From Qipengyuania polymorpha (lineage in GTDB: Bacteria > Pseudomonadota > Alphaproteobacteria > Sphingomonadales > Sphingomonadaceae): DNA of 64,000 nucleotides. The DNA lies in contig NZ_JAIGNK010000001.1 in assembly GCF_019711435.1 (NCBI RefSeq), positions 434,001 through 498,000 of the forward strand. The letters run 5' to 3'. The notes beneath the pieces are model-generated. The model saw only the letters and a list, made by a program, of their open reading frames with translations. It had not been told where the DNA came from and did no database searches. The position numbers were made by a program, and so were the translations under genes. Position 1 is the stretch's first letter. Each line of letters starts with the position of its first letter. Of the stretch, positions 15,151 through 23,949 are shown piece after piece.

Positions 15151-15951
15151 TCAGCCTTCGTATTCCATCACCTTCACGCGCTTGTCCGAGTGGCGCAGCG
15201 CCACCACCAGCGCGTGCGGCGTGGTGGTGAGATAGCGCCAGAACAGCGCGCGGGGCTGGGTGAGCATGCGGTGGACCCATTCGAGGCCCTTGTCCTGCAT
15301 CCACTGCGGAGCGCGGCTGTAATCGCCGGTGATGAAGTTGAAGCAGCCGCCGCAGGTGATGGTCCAGACTGCATCGAGCCGGTCCTTGTACTGGGCGCAG
15401 AACTTCTGCTCGAGCGGTTTGCCGAGACCGACCCAGAGAAAATCGGGCTTTTTGTCTGCGATGTCGGCGAGGATCTCCTCTTCGCGGCCCTTGAAAAAAC
15501 CGTGGTGGCGGCCGACGATTTTAAGGCGCGGGTACATCTGTTCGAGCAGGCGCGCGCATTCGGCATTGGTCTCTTCCGGACCGCCGAGCAGGTAGAAGGT
15601 CCGCCCGCTTTCCTCGCATGCCTTGGCGAAGTCGTGAATCATGTCGGTGGTCGGCGCGCGCTCGGGGATTGGCTCGGCGCAGTATTTCTCCGACATGTTG
15701 ACGATGAACTGGCCGTCGGCATGGATGACATCGCCATGGTCGAGCGCGGCGCGGAATTCCGGATTGGTGCGCGCGAGCGAAATGCCCTGGCCATTGGAAT
15801 CGAAGATCAGGCGGGTGCGCACGCGGCCATGCTTGTCGGCGTAATCGGCATCCGCATGCGCGGCATCGACGAAATCCTGGCGGCTGGCCGCAGCGACCCA
15901 CTGGTCGGCGACATGCACGTGCCGGATTGGCGTCCAAACGTTATCGGTCAT
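15151..15951 (-). CDS. WecB/TagA/CpsF family glycosyltransferase
   Basis: 266 residues, full length for the GT26 family. Family landmarks: RLIFDSNGQGISLARTN near 48, HADGQ near 76, a LLGGPEETNAECARLLEQMYPRLKIVGRHHGFF block near 120-150, and PDFLWVGLGKPLEQKF near 168. These enzymes add ManNAc-type sugars to lipid-linked precursors in polysaccharide or teichoic-acid-like synthesis at the inner face of the membrane. It lies 38 bases behind the thiolase-like gene in the same direction, with no other polysaccharide genes nearby. Confidence 0.9.
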   Translation of the reverse strand: MTDNVWTPIRHVHVADQWVAAASRQDFVDAAHADADYADKHGRVRTRLIFDSNGQGISLARTNPEFRAALDHGDVIHADGQFIVNMSEKYCAEPIPERAPTTDMIHDFAKACEESGRTFYLLGGPEETNAECARLLEQMYPRLKIVGRHHGFFKGREEEILADIADKKPDFLWVGLGKPLEQKFCAQYKDRLDAVWTITCGGCFNFITGDYSRAPQWMQDKGLEWVHRMLTQPRALFWRYLTTTPHALVVALRHSDKRVKVMEYEG

Positions 15952-15989
15952 CAGACCCCTCGAAGAATTTTGGATAGACCCTGCCGGGC

Positions 15990-17498
15990 TTATGCCGGCA
16001 TCTGCCAGACCCCCATGCCCGCTTCGTCGCGGACTATCAATCCCGGGGTTCCGACGGGCTCCCCATTGCCGTTCGTGAGTAAAGAAATCGTAGACTCATC
16101 GCTTGCCGGGACATGGGCGAGGGTGCGTGCGCCATCGGGAGTACGGGCGATGATGACACCCGAACGCACCGAACCGTCGCGGGCATAGTGGACAGTGTAG
16201 GTTTCGACTGTGGCTTCACCTGCATAATCCTCGTCCAGTGCCGGGATTTTGCCGCGCCGCTCGTCCGCCTCGCGCTGGTAGTCGAACTCCTGCGGGAAGC
16301 TGGCGCCCGTCGCTGCTCCGGACAGGAGGATCGAGTGGTTGTGCGTTGCGTAGCCGCCATTGGCAAAGAGGAGGCCCTTATCCCCGGTCCCGCGCAGGCG
16401 GAGCACCATTTCGGCCACCGCATGGCTCATGTAATTGCCGATGGGGCCGCCGCCGAAAGTGAGACCACCGAAAACGGTCGCTGGCTTGTCGAGCGGCCAG
16501 CCGAGCGCACGCCGCGCCATCTTGGGGACGCAGGGGAAGCAGGAATAGAGTTCGACATGGGCGAGGTCGTCCGCTGTCAGACCGTTCAGCGCCATGGTGC
16601 GCTCGATGGAAGTGGCGAGGCTGGGCGAGAAATCATAGCGGTCGCGGGCGAGGAAATTGGCATCCTCATGTGCTGCCGCGCCTTGTCCGACAAAGACGAG
16701 CCTGTCTTCGGGAATGCCTCGCTCGCGCGCTTCGGCGAGGCTGGTGACGAGAAAGCCCGCGCCCTGATTCACCGAGGAATTGGCGACCTGCAGCTTGGTG
16801 TAGGGGAAGGCGATGGGGCGGTTGGCGGGGGAGGGGGTGACGACTTCCTCGGCAGAAACTTCCTCGCGGATCCACGCGCTATCGTCGGCCGCTGCGACTT
16901 TACTCATCCGCGACCAGATTTCGCCGCTCTCTGCCTGTCCCTCTGCGAGTGTCTGGCCATAGGCGGCGCGCACCGCGATTTCGTAGAGCGGATAGACATC
17001 GGTCGGTACGACGAGGCCGTAGCTCTGCGCATAGCCGGTACGCTTGCGGTGGCTGGCATCGCGCAGGGCATTGGGCTTGTCGCCGTCCTCGCGCGGTTTG
17101 AGTGCTGCCAGTTTGGCTGCCGTCCGCAGCGCCTCACCGCCCACCACGGCGCAGACCTCAGCCTCGTCGCGTGCGATGCGGTTGGCGGCTTCGTGGAGGA
17201 GCAGGATGGGGCTGTCGCCGTTGGGCATGGCGGTCTGCATCCGATGGGCAGGGGAGATGCCGAGCGTTTTGGCCAATGCCCCATCGACCGGGTTCAGCTG
17301 CGGCCACGCCAGCTGCGCCACCACGGCGAGCGAATCGCATGTCGCCAGCCAGCCGCCCCCAGCATCCTCGTCTGCCCTGCGCAGTGCTGCTGCCATCAGG
17401 CCGATGGGGTCGAGCCCGTCGCCGGGGTTTTCGGGCCGATCGTTGATCTGGCCGACGCCGATGATGACGGGGGTTTTGCGCGGGTCCGTTTCGCTCAT
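15990..17498 (-). CDS. Thiolase-like acetyl-CoA acetyltransferase family protein
   Basis: 502 residues. The N-terminus TPVIIGVGQINDRP and the later VGGEALRTAAKLA, DRLVFVGQGAAAHEDAN, HVELYSCFPCVPKMA and GGLTFGGGPIGNYMSHAVAEM segments match the thiolase/SCP2-like group annotated as acetyl-CoA acetyltransferase in sphingomonads. The place where thiolases carry the nucleophilic Cys reads AMPNGDSPILLLHEAA, with no Cys, so classical thiolysis is doubtful. It may act on an acyl-CoA in a related way. First gene of a two-gene minus operon. Confidence 0.78.
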   Translation of the reverse strand: MSETDPRKTPVIIGVGQINDRPENPGDGLDPIGLMAAALRRADEDAGGGWLATCDSLAVVAQLAWPQLNPVDGALAKTLGISPAHRMQTAMPNGDSPILLLHEAANRIARDEAEVCAVVGGEALRTAAKLAALKPREDGDKPNALRDASHRKRTGYAQSYGLVVPTDVYPLYEIAVRAAYGQTLAEGQAESGEIWSRMSKVAAADDSAWIREEVSAEEVVTPSPANRPIAFPYTKLQVANSSVNQGAGFLVTSLAEARERGIPEDRLVFVGQGAAAHEDANFLARDRYDFSPSLATSIERTMALNGLTADDLAHVELYSCFPCVPKMARRALGWPLDKPATVFGGLTFGGGPIGNYMSHAVAEMVLRLRGTGDKGLLFANGGYATHNHSILLSGAATGASFPQEFDYQREADERRGKIPALDEDYAGEATVETYTVHYARDGSVRSGVIIARTPDGARTLAHVPASDESTISLLTNGNGEPVGTPGLIVRDEAGMGVWQMPA

Positions 17499-17544
17499 GC
17501 GCCAAGGCTTAGCGAGGCGGACCGGTTTGGCAAAGGAGGGAGGC

Positions 17545-17619
<75 letters not shown>

Positions 17620-17699
17620 GCAGCGAGGCGCTCCTATAACGCCCTTGGCGGATATGTGAAGGGGTAGCGGGGGCGATTTTGTTCGGCGATACGGGAGGT

Positions 17700-18851
17700 A
17701 TGACGAACCTCGCGACCGCCCGCTCGATTCTCGAAACGCTCGTCGCTTTCGACACGACTTCCTCGCGCAGCAACCTGGCGCTTATCGAATGGGTCGAGGA
17801 CTATCTCGCGCAGCATGGCGTGGCCTCCACCCGCGTGCCCGACGAGACGGGCAAGAAGGCCAATCTCTTCGCCACCTGCGGGCCGCAGGTAGAGGGCGGG
17901 GTCATCCTTTCCGGCCATAGCGATGTGGTGCCCGTCGATGGGCAGGCGTGGAGCAGCGACCCGTGGACCGTGCGCGAGGCGGACGGCAAGCTCTTCGCGC
18001 GCGGGACAAGCGACATGAAGGGCTTTATCGCGCTGGCGCTGGCCTATGTGCCGCGTTTCGTCGTCGGCACGAAGCCGGTGCATCTCGCCATCAGCTATGA
18101 CGAGGAGGTTGGCTGCAAGGGCGCGGGCGCGATGATCGAGAGGATGGCGAAGGGCATTCCCGCACCGCGCCTCGCCATAGTCGGCGAGCCCAGCCTGATG
18201 CGCATCATCACCGGTCACAAGGGTTCGAGCAATTACGAGGTCACCATCCGCGGGCATGAGGCGCACAGCTCGCTGGTGAATCATGGCATCTCGGCGAATA
18301 TGGTCGCGGTGCGGCTGATGGGCGAGTTGCTGGAAATAGCGCAGCAGCTGGAAAAGAGCGCCGACCCGGACAACGGCTTCGACCCGCCGCAGGCCACGCT
18401 GACCATCGGCAAGATGGAGGGCGGGACGGCGGCCAACATCCTCGCAGGGCATGCGCGCTTCGTATTCGACCTGCGCTGCCCTCCGGGCATCGACCCGGAG
18501 GCGGTCCTCGCCCCGTTTCGCGAAAGCTGTGCGAGGGTCGATGCGGAGATGAAGGCGCGCTTCGCCGAAACCGGCGTGGAGCTCGAGCGACTGGCCTCGA
18601 CACCGCCGATGACCGCAGCAGGGAGTGAGGATGCTGTCGCCTTCGTGCGCAAGCTGACGGGCGAGAACACGCCGCCCGCCCAGGTCGCCTATGCGGCCGA
18701 GGGCGGGCAATTCCAGCAGGCCGGTTTCCCGACCGTCATCTGCGGACCCGGCTCCATCGAGCAGGCGCACCAGCCGGACGAGTGGATTGCGCTGTCACAG
18801 CTCGAGGCAGGTGCCCGCTTCATGGAGCGCCTCGCGGCCGAACTGACCTAG
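17700..18851 (+). CDS. argE: Acetylornithine deacetylase (ArgE-type M20 peptidase)
   Basis: 383 residues from the ATG at 17700; a TTG at 17679 would add seven. M20 hallmarks: GHSDVVPVD near 76, the bridging-Asp region WTVREADGKLFARGTSDMKGF near 100-116, and the general-base pair YDEEVGCKGAG near 138. The dimerisation domain with HKGSSNYEVTIRGHEAHSS follows at about 180. The enzyme removes the acetyl group from N-acetylornithine in arginine synthesis; close relatives act on other N-acyl amino acids. Its stop overlaps the convergent hydrolase gene in a shared CTAG. Confidence 0.88.
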   Translation: MTNLATARSILETLVAFDTTSSRSNLALIEWVEDYLAQHGVASTRVPDETGKKANLFATCGPQVEGGVILSGHSDVVPVDGQAWSSDPWTVREADGKLFARGTSDMKGFIALALAYVPRFVVGTKPVHLAISYDEEVGCKGAGAMIERMAKGIPAPRLAIVGEPSLMRIITGHKGSSNYEVTIRGHEAHSSLVNHGISANMVAVRLMGELLEIAQQLEKSADPDNGFDPPQATLTIGKMEGGTAANILAGHARFVFDLRCPPGIDPEAVLAPFRESCARVDAEMKARFAETGVELERLASTPPMTAAGSEDAVAFVRKLTGENTPPAQVAYAAEGGQFQQAGFPTVICGPGSIEQAHQPDEWIALSQLEAGARFMERLAAELT

Positions 18852-19474
18852 TCGCGGAGAATCCAGCGCAGCGCGGCAGGCATGGCGGCGATTGGCGCGG
18901 TGTAATGGGTTTCCTCTGGCAGGACCGCGAGGCAAGACCGCGACCCGAATTGCTGCTCGAGCTGCGTGCCGAGGCGCTCCACCCGCTCATGCATATGAAG
19001 CGTATCGCCGGTCAGCTCGCGGTCCTTCTCCTCGCCGCCGACCGCCAATTTCAGTTGGGCGGTATCGCTGCTGGAAAGCCAGTCACTCGCCGCATCCTCC
19101 GCGGCACCTTCGGCCCAGAGCGAAGGCGATATCGCAACGAGGCGGCTGGGAAAGTTTGCGCTACGCGAGGCAGCCTGCAGCAGGAAACTGGCCGAAAGCG
19201 AAAAGCCGATGGCTCCAACGCATTTCCCGCCGGACAACTCGCGCTCGACATGGGTGACGAGCTTCTCCGCTTCCCCGCCGAACGCAATGCCAATCGCCTT
19301 CAACGCATCGGACGCGAAGGTGAGGTGGCGCGCCCGCTTCCCCAGCAGTTGTTCGGTCGTCCCGCCGCCCATGCCGATGGCGAGGATGGTCAGCCCCATG
19401 GACTCGCCGGACTGGACGAGCGCGGTTGCGGCTAGCCGGCAGGCATCACCTATCAGCTCGTCGTCGAGCAGCAT
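18848..19474 (-). CDS. Alpha/beta-hydrolase of the esterase type
   Basis: 208 residues from the ATG at 19474. The nucleophile elbow GFSLSAS near 90 and a late acid/His region (PEETHYTAPIAAMPAALRWIL, His near 190) match esterases of the enterochelin-esterase/IroE-like group. The first strand of the fold appears cut short with this start. The frame continues upstream through residues LFTTRKDTIGAPDGPT to a CTG at 19525 that has AGGAG 7 bases before it. An in-frame stop lies just above, so the true start may be that CTG. Confidence 0.7.
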   Translation of the reverse strand: MLLDDELIGDACRLAATALVQSGESMGLTILAIGMGGGTTEQLLGKRARHLTFASDALKAIGIAFGGEAEKLVTHVERELSGGKCVGAIGFSLSASFLLQAASRSANFPSRLVAISPSLWAEGAAEDAASDWLSSSDTAQLKLAVGGEEKDRELTGDTLHMHERVERLGTQLEQQFGSRSCLAVLPEETHYTAPIAAMPAALRWILRD

Positions 19475-19543
19475 TATCGTGGGCCCGTCCGGCGCGCCGA
19501 TGGTATCCTTGCGGGTAGTGAACAGCCTGCTTCTCCTCGGGCC

Positions 19544-20395
19544 TTAAAGCCGCTTGCCTTCGAAATCCGCCGCAGAGTGGCGGGTGAGGAGCTGCGTGTC
19601 TTCATCGCCCCATGCCTTGTTCACAATCCTGCCGCGCTTGACTGCGGGTCGCTCGGCAATCTGCTTTGCCCAGCGACCGACGTGTTCATATTCGCCGATG
19701 GAGAGGAATTTGCGCGCCTCGTTGTAGATCGTGCCTTCGACGAAAGGTGCCATCCACGGCCAGGCGGCGATGTCGGCGACCGTGTAATCCTTGCCGCCAA
19801 TGTATTCACTCTTGGCGAGGCGCTGGTCGGCGACGTCGAACAGGCGCTTTACCTCCATCGCATAGCGGTTGATGGGGTACTCGTATTTTTCCGGCGCATA
19901 GGCGTAGAAATGGCCGAAGCCCCCGCCGATGTTGGGGCCGCTGCCCATCTGCCAGAAGAGCCAGCTCAGCACCTCTGCGCGGGTGTGGTCGGTGGGCAGG
20001 AAGGCGCCGAATTTTTCGGCAAGGTGCAGCAGGATCGCGCCGCTTTCGAAGACGCGCACCGGCTCCGGCCCGCTGCGATCCAGCAGGGCAGGAATCTTGC
20101 TGTTGGGATTGAGGTCGACGAAGCCGCTACCGAACTGCTCGCCTTCACCGATATTGATGGTGAAGGCGTCATATTCCGCGCCCGCATGACCCGCTTCGAG
20201 CAGCTCCTCGAACATCACCGTCACCTTCACTCCGTTGGGCGTGGCGAGCGAATAGAGCTGGAAATCGTGCTCGCCAGTCGGGAGTTCCTTGTCCTCGCGT
20301 GCACCAGCGGTCGGCCGGTTGATATTGGCGAACTTGCCGCCGCTTACCGTGTCGGCGCTCCACACTTCGGGCGGGGTATAGGTCGGGTCGGACAA
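19544..20395 (-). CDS. yghU: Glutathione-dependent disulfide-bond oxidoreductase YghU type
   Basis: 283 residues. GST-fold protein with the nu-class signature HDFQLYSLATPNGVKVTVMFEELLEAG near 43-70, INIGEGEQFGSGFVDLNPNSKIPALLD near 80-107, and a C-terminal helical domain with GSGPNIGGGFGHFYAYAPEKYEYPINRYA. The extra N-terminal extension (PPEVWSADTVSGGKFANINRPTAG) is typical of YghU and YfcG. Such proteins reduce disulfides with glutathione. 19 bases separate its stop from the possible CTG start of the hydrolase, so the two may be co-transcribed. Confidence 0.92.
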   Translation of the reverse strand: MSDPTYTPPEVWSADTVSGGKFANINRPTAGAREDKELPTGEHDFQLYSLATPNGVKVTVMFEELLEAGHAGAEYDAFTINIGEGEQFGSGFVDLNPNSKIPALLDRSGPEPVRVFESGAILLHLAEKFGAFLPTDHTRAEVLSWLFWQMGSGPNIGGGFGHFYAYAPEKYEYPINRYAMEVKRLFDVADQRLAKSEYIGGKDYTVADIAAWPWMAPFVEGTIYNEARKFLSIGEYEHVGRWAKQIAERPAVKRGRIVNKAWGDEDTQLLTRHSAADFEGKRL

Positions 20396-20489
20396 TCGCT
20401 ATCTCCTTGTTCGTCGGGCAGTGTCACGCCCAACCGTTCGTCGCAAGATGGGGAACGGATACAGCCGTGCCACGGTTTCTCCCTTCGCC

Positions 20490-21494
20490 ATGACGAAGCT
20501 CATCTATGTCGACGACCAACTGCCCGGGATTACCCGCAAGGGTGCCGGGAAGGGATGGGCCTATTACGACCCCAAGGGCGAGCTCATCACCGATCCCGCC
20601 GAGAAGAAGCGGCTCAACGCCATCGCGCTGCCGCCCGCCTATACGGACGCATGGTTCTGCCCCGCACCCAACGGCCACATCCTTGCCACCGGCATCGATG
20701 CCAAGGGCCGCAAACAGTACCGCTACCACCCCGATTTCCGCGCCCAGCGCGAGAGCGAGAAGTTCGACAACTGCCTTGCCTTCGGGAACTTGCTGCCGCT
20801 GGTACGCAAGAAGGTCGAGGAGGATCTGAAGGCACGCAAGCTCACCCGCGAACGCGCGGTGGCAAGCGTTGTTCGCCTGCTCGATTTGGGCGCGGTGCGC
20901 GTCGGTAACGAAGGCTATGCCGAGCGGAACAAGAGCTTCGGGGCGACCACCCTGCGCCGCCGCCATACCGAGGTGACGGGCAAGACGCTGCGCCTGCGCT
21001 ACAAGGGCAAGTCGGGCAAGATGCGCGACGTCACCCTGACCGACGGCAGCCTCGCCCGGGTGGTGCGAAAGATGCAGGATTTGCCGGGGCAGAACGTCTT
21101 CAAATATGTCGATGACGACGGCGAAGTGCAGGCGGTGGATTCGGGCGATGTGAACGAATATCTCGAAGCCTGCATGGGCGAGCGGTTCACCGCGAAGAAC
21201 TTCCGCACCTGGCACGCCAGCGTGATGGGCTTCGAATGCCTGCGCACGGGCGAGGGGCAGATGCCGATGAAGGCGCTGCTCGAATGCGTGGCGCAGCAGC
21301 TCGGCAACACACCGGCGGTGACCCGCAAGAGCTATATCCACCCGGCCGTCATCGACCTCGTCGAGACGCAGGAGGAATGGCGCAAGGGCCTCGAATTGCC
21401 CCGCGCAACCCGCTGGCTGACGCGCGAGGAGCGTGCGCTCATTGCCATGCTGCAGGAAAGCCCCAGCGCCGCGGAACTTCTTGCCGCCGCCTGA
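20490..21494 (+). CDS. DNA topoisomerase IB
   Basis: 334 residues from the ATG at 20490 (MTKLIYVDDQLPGITRKG), the usual start in this family. It has the poxvirus-type N-terminal domain (WAYYDPKGELITDPAEKKRLNAIALPPAYTDAWFCP) and a catalytic domain with the active-site Arg in LDLGAVRVGNEGYAERNKSFG, Lys in LRLRYKGKSGK, a second Arg/His region FRTWHASV, and the nucleophile Tyr in TRKSYIHPAV near 285. It relaxes supercoils through a 3'-phosphotyrosyl intermediate. A 23-residue upstream extension is possible but has no start-site support. Confidence 0.92.
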   Translation: MTKLIYVDDQLPGITRKGAGKGWAYYDPKGELITDPAEKKRLNAIALPPAYTDAWFCPAPNGHILATGIDAKGRKQYRYHPDFRAQRESEKFDNCLAFGNLLPLVRKKVEEDLKARKLTRERAVASVVRLLDLGAVRVGNEGYAERNKSFGATTLRRRHTEVTGKTLRLRYKGKSGKMRDVTLTDGSLARVVRKMQDLPGQNVFKYVDDDGEVQAVDSGDVNEYLEACMGERFTAKNFRTWHASVMGFECLRTGEGQMPMKALLECVAQQLGNTPAVTRKSYIHPAVIDLVETQEEWRKGLELPRATRWLTREERALIAMLQESPSAAELLAAA

Positions 21495-21539
21495 CAAGCG
21501 CCTTGCGGCAATTATCTTTTCGGGATAATCGCGACTGCC

Positions 21540-23831
21540 ATGCATAGGGCAGGACAGAAACTCAAGGCCTGGCGCCAGTCGCGCACTCCGCCGCTATCGG
21601 CAGAAGAGTTCGCCTCGCGCCACGGTTTCAAGACACAGACGGTGTTCGGCTGGGAAAGCAAGGGCCGCATCGCGCGCGCCGCCGCCCAGCGCAAGCTCGC
21701 CGATCTCGGCATCTGCCAGCCCGCCGACTGGATTACCCCCGCTACACCTCCCGCAAAGGACAGCCAGCCCATGGCGCAAAGCGATACGCATCCCTTCTTT
21801 GACCTGCACACGCATGGCTTCGTGCGCGTGGCGACGGCGACGCCCAAGGTGCGCACGGCCGATGTCGCCTATAATGCCGAGGGGATACTCGAGCAGGCCC
21901 GCAAGGCGCACGAACGCGGCGTCGACCTCTTGCTCTATCCCGAGCTCTGCCTGTCCTCCTACGCCATCGACGATTTGCATTTGCAGACCGCCATGCTGGA
22001 AGCGGTCGAGCGGCATCTTGCTGACATCGTCGAGGCCTCGGCTTCGCTGGCGCCCGCACTGGTGATCGGCGCGCCGCTGCGCCGCAATGGCCGCATCTAC
22101 AATTGCGCGCTGGTGATCGCGCGGGGGCGGCTGCTTGGCGTGGTTCCCAAGAGCTACCTGCCTAACTACCGCGAATTCTACGAGAAACGCTGGTTCAGCC
22201 ACGGGCGCGAATGCGTGGGGCTGGAGATTGCCGTCAACGGCGAGACCGTGCCCTTCGGCACCGACCTCGTCTTCGACGCCGACGATTTGCCCGGCTTCAC
22301 CTTCGGCATCGAGATTTGCGAGGATTTCTGGTCGCCCAATCCGCCCGGCACGCTGGCCGCGCTGGCGGGGGCGACCATCCTGCTGAACCTGTCCGCTTCG
22401 AACATCACCATCGGCAAGTCGGACGAGCGGCACATGCTCACGCGTGCCAGTTCGAGCCGCTCGGTCTGCGCCTATGCCTATTCGGCCAGCGGCTATGGCG
22501 AGAGCACGACCGATCTCGCGTGGGACGGGCAGGGCATGATTTACGAGCTCGGCGATTTGCTGGTGGAAAGCGTGCGCTTCGACCACGCGCCCGAACTCTG
22601 CGTCGCCGACGTCGACACCAGGCGCATCCTTGCCGAGCGCATGCGGATGCAGACATGGGGCGATGCGGCCGATGCTGCGGGCCGGCCCGAGGACTGGTAT
22701 CGCCGCGTGACTTTCCAACACGGTCACGCGCCCAAGGACATCGGTCTCGAACGCCCCATCCGCCGCTTCCCCTTCGTGCCCAACCGGCAGGAGAAGCTCG
22801 ACGAGGATTGCTACGAGGCATTCAACATCCAGGTCGATGCCCTGATGCGCCGCATCGAGGCGACCCGGCCCAAATGCCTCACCATCGGTATCTCAGGCGG
22901 GCTCGACAGCACCCACGCGCTGCTGGTCGCGGCCAAGGCGATGGACCGGCTGGGACGCCCGCGGACCGACATTCGCGGCTACACAATGCCCGGCTTTGCG
23001 ACCTCCGATGGCACCAAATCCAACGCGTGGAAGCTGATGAAAGCTTTCGGCATCACCGCCGAAGAAATCGACATCAAGCCGACCGCCACGATGATGCTTG
23101 AGAACATCGGCCACGCTTTCGCCGATGGCGAGCCGGTCTATGACGTGACTTTCGAGAACGTGCAGGCGGGCCTGCGCACGGATTACCTCTTCCGCCTCGC
23201 CGGACAGCATGGCGGCTGGGTCATCGGGACGGGGGACTTGTCCGAACTGGCGCTCGGCTGGTGCACCTATGGCGTGGGCGACCAGATGAGCCATTACGGC
23301 GTCAATGCCGGCGTGCCCAAGACGCTCATCCAGTATCTCATCCGCTGGACCACGACGACGAAGCAGTTCGACGAGGGCGTGGACGAGGTCCTGCTCGCCA
23401 TTCTCGATACCGAAATCAGCCCCGAACTGGTCCCCGCGGGCGAGGACGGTTCCATCCAGTCGACCCAGTCCATCATCGGGCCCTACGAACTCAACGACTT
23501 CTTCCTCCACCACGTCATCCGCTGGGGGCAGAGCCCGAGCCATGTCGCGTTCCTTGCATGGCATGCGTGGAGGGATGCCGAGGCAGGCCTGTGGCCCATC
23601 GATTTCCCCGAAGAGGCCCGAAACACTTACGACCTCGCCACTATCACCAAGTGGCTGGAAAACTTCGTCAAACGCTTCTTCGGCTTCAGCCAGTTCAAGC
23701 GCAGCGCGCTTCCCAATGGGCCGAAGGTCAGTGCAGGCGGGGCCTTGTCACCGCGCGGAGACTGGCGCGCGCCGAGCGATGCAGTGGCCGATATCTGGCT
23801 CGAGGATTTGCGGCGCAACGTACCCACCTGA
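21540..23831 (+). CDS. nadE: Glutamine-dependent NAD+ synthase with N-terminal helix-turn-helix extension
   Basis: 763 residues in one uninterrupted frame. Residues 1-77 look like a small DNA-binding helix-turn-helix unit (LKAWRQSRTPPLSAEEFASRHGF then TVFGWESKGRI). The enzyme proper begins at the internal ATG at 21771 (MAQSDTHPFFDLHTHGFVRV), which has AAGGA 10 bases upstream. The enzyme has a nitrilase-type glutaminase domain (PELCLSSYAIDD, EICEDFWSP with the Cys nucleophile) and a synthetase domain with the P-loop SGGLDSTHALL near 456. It makes NAD+ from deamido-NAD+, ATP and glutamine. Both start sites may be used. Confidence 0.9.
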   Translation: MHRAGQKLKAWRQSRTPPLSAEEFASRHGFKTQTVFGWESKGRIARAAAQRKLADLGICQPADWITPATPPAKDSQPMAQSDTHPFFDLHTHGFVRVATATPKVRTADVAYNAEGILEQARKAHERGVDLLLYPELCLSSYAIDDLHLQTAMLEAVERHLADIVEASASLAPALVIGAPLRRNGRIYNCALVIARGRLLGVVPKSYLPNYREFYEKRWFSHGRECVGLEIAVNGETVPFGTDLVFDADDLPGFTFGIEICEDFWSPNPPGTLAALAGATILLNLSASNITIGKSDERHMLTRASSSRSVCAYAYSASGYGESTTDLAWDGQGMIYELGDLLVESVRFDHAPELCVADVDTRRILAERMRMQTWGDAADAAGRPEDWYRRVTFQHGHAPKDIGLERPIRRFPFVPNRQEKLDEDCYEAFNIQVDALMRRIEATRPKCLTIGISGGLDSTHALLVAAKAMDRLGRPRTDIRGYTMPGFATSDGTKSNAWKLMKAFGITAEEIDIKPTATMMLENIGHAFADGEPVYDVTFENVQAGLRTDYLFRLAGQHGGWVIGTGDLSELALGWCTYGVGDQMSHYGVNAGVPKTLIQYLIRWTTTTKQFDEGVDEVLLAILDTEISPELVPAGEDGSIQSTQSIIGPYELNDFFLHHVIRWGQSPSHVAFLAWHAWRDAEAGLWPIDFPEEARNTYDLATITKWLENFVKRFFGFSQFKRSALPNGPKVSAGGALSPRGDWRAPSDAVADIWLEDLRRNVPT

Positions 23832-23851
23832 CACTGTGACCCTTGCCGAAA

Positions 23852-23871
23852 CCGCAGAAATGCGGCATTTT
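23852..23871 (+). terminator. Terminator after nadE
   Basis: Hairpin CCGCA-GAAA-TGCGG with a stable tetraloop followed by CATTTT, 20 bases behind the nadE stop. Confidence 0.6.
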
Positions 23872-23949
23872 GCGCAGCAATCGGTTCGTGAAAGGGGCGC
23901 GACCGGCCAAGGCTAACAGCCAGCCGATAACCTGTGTGGGGAATTGGTC

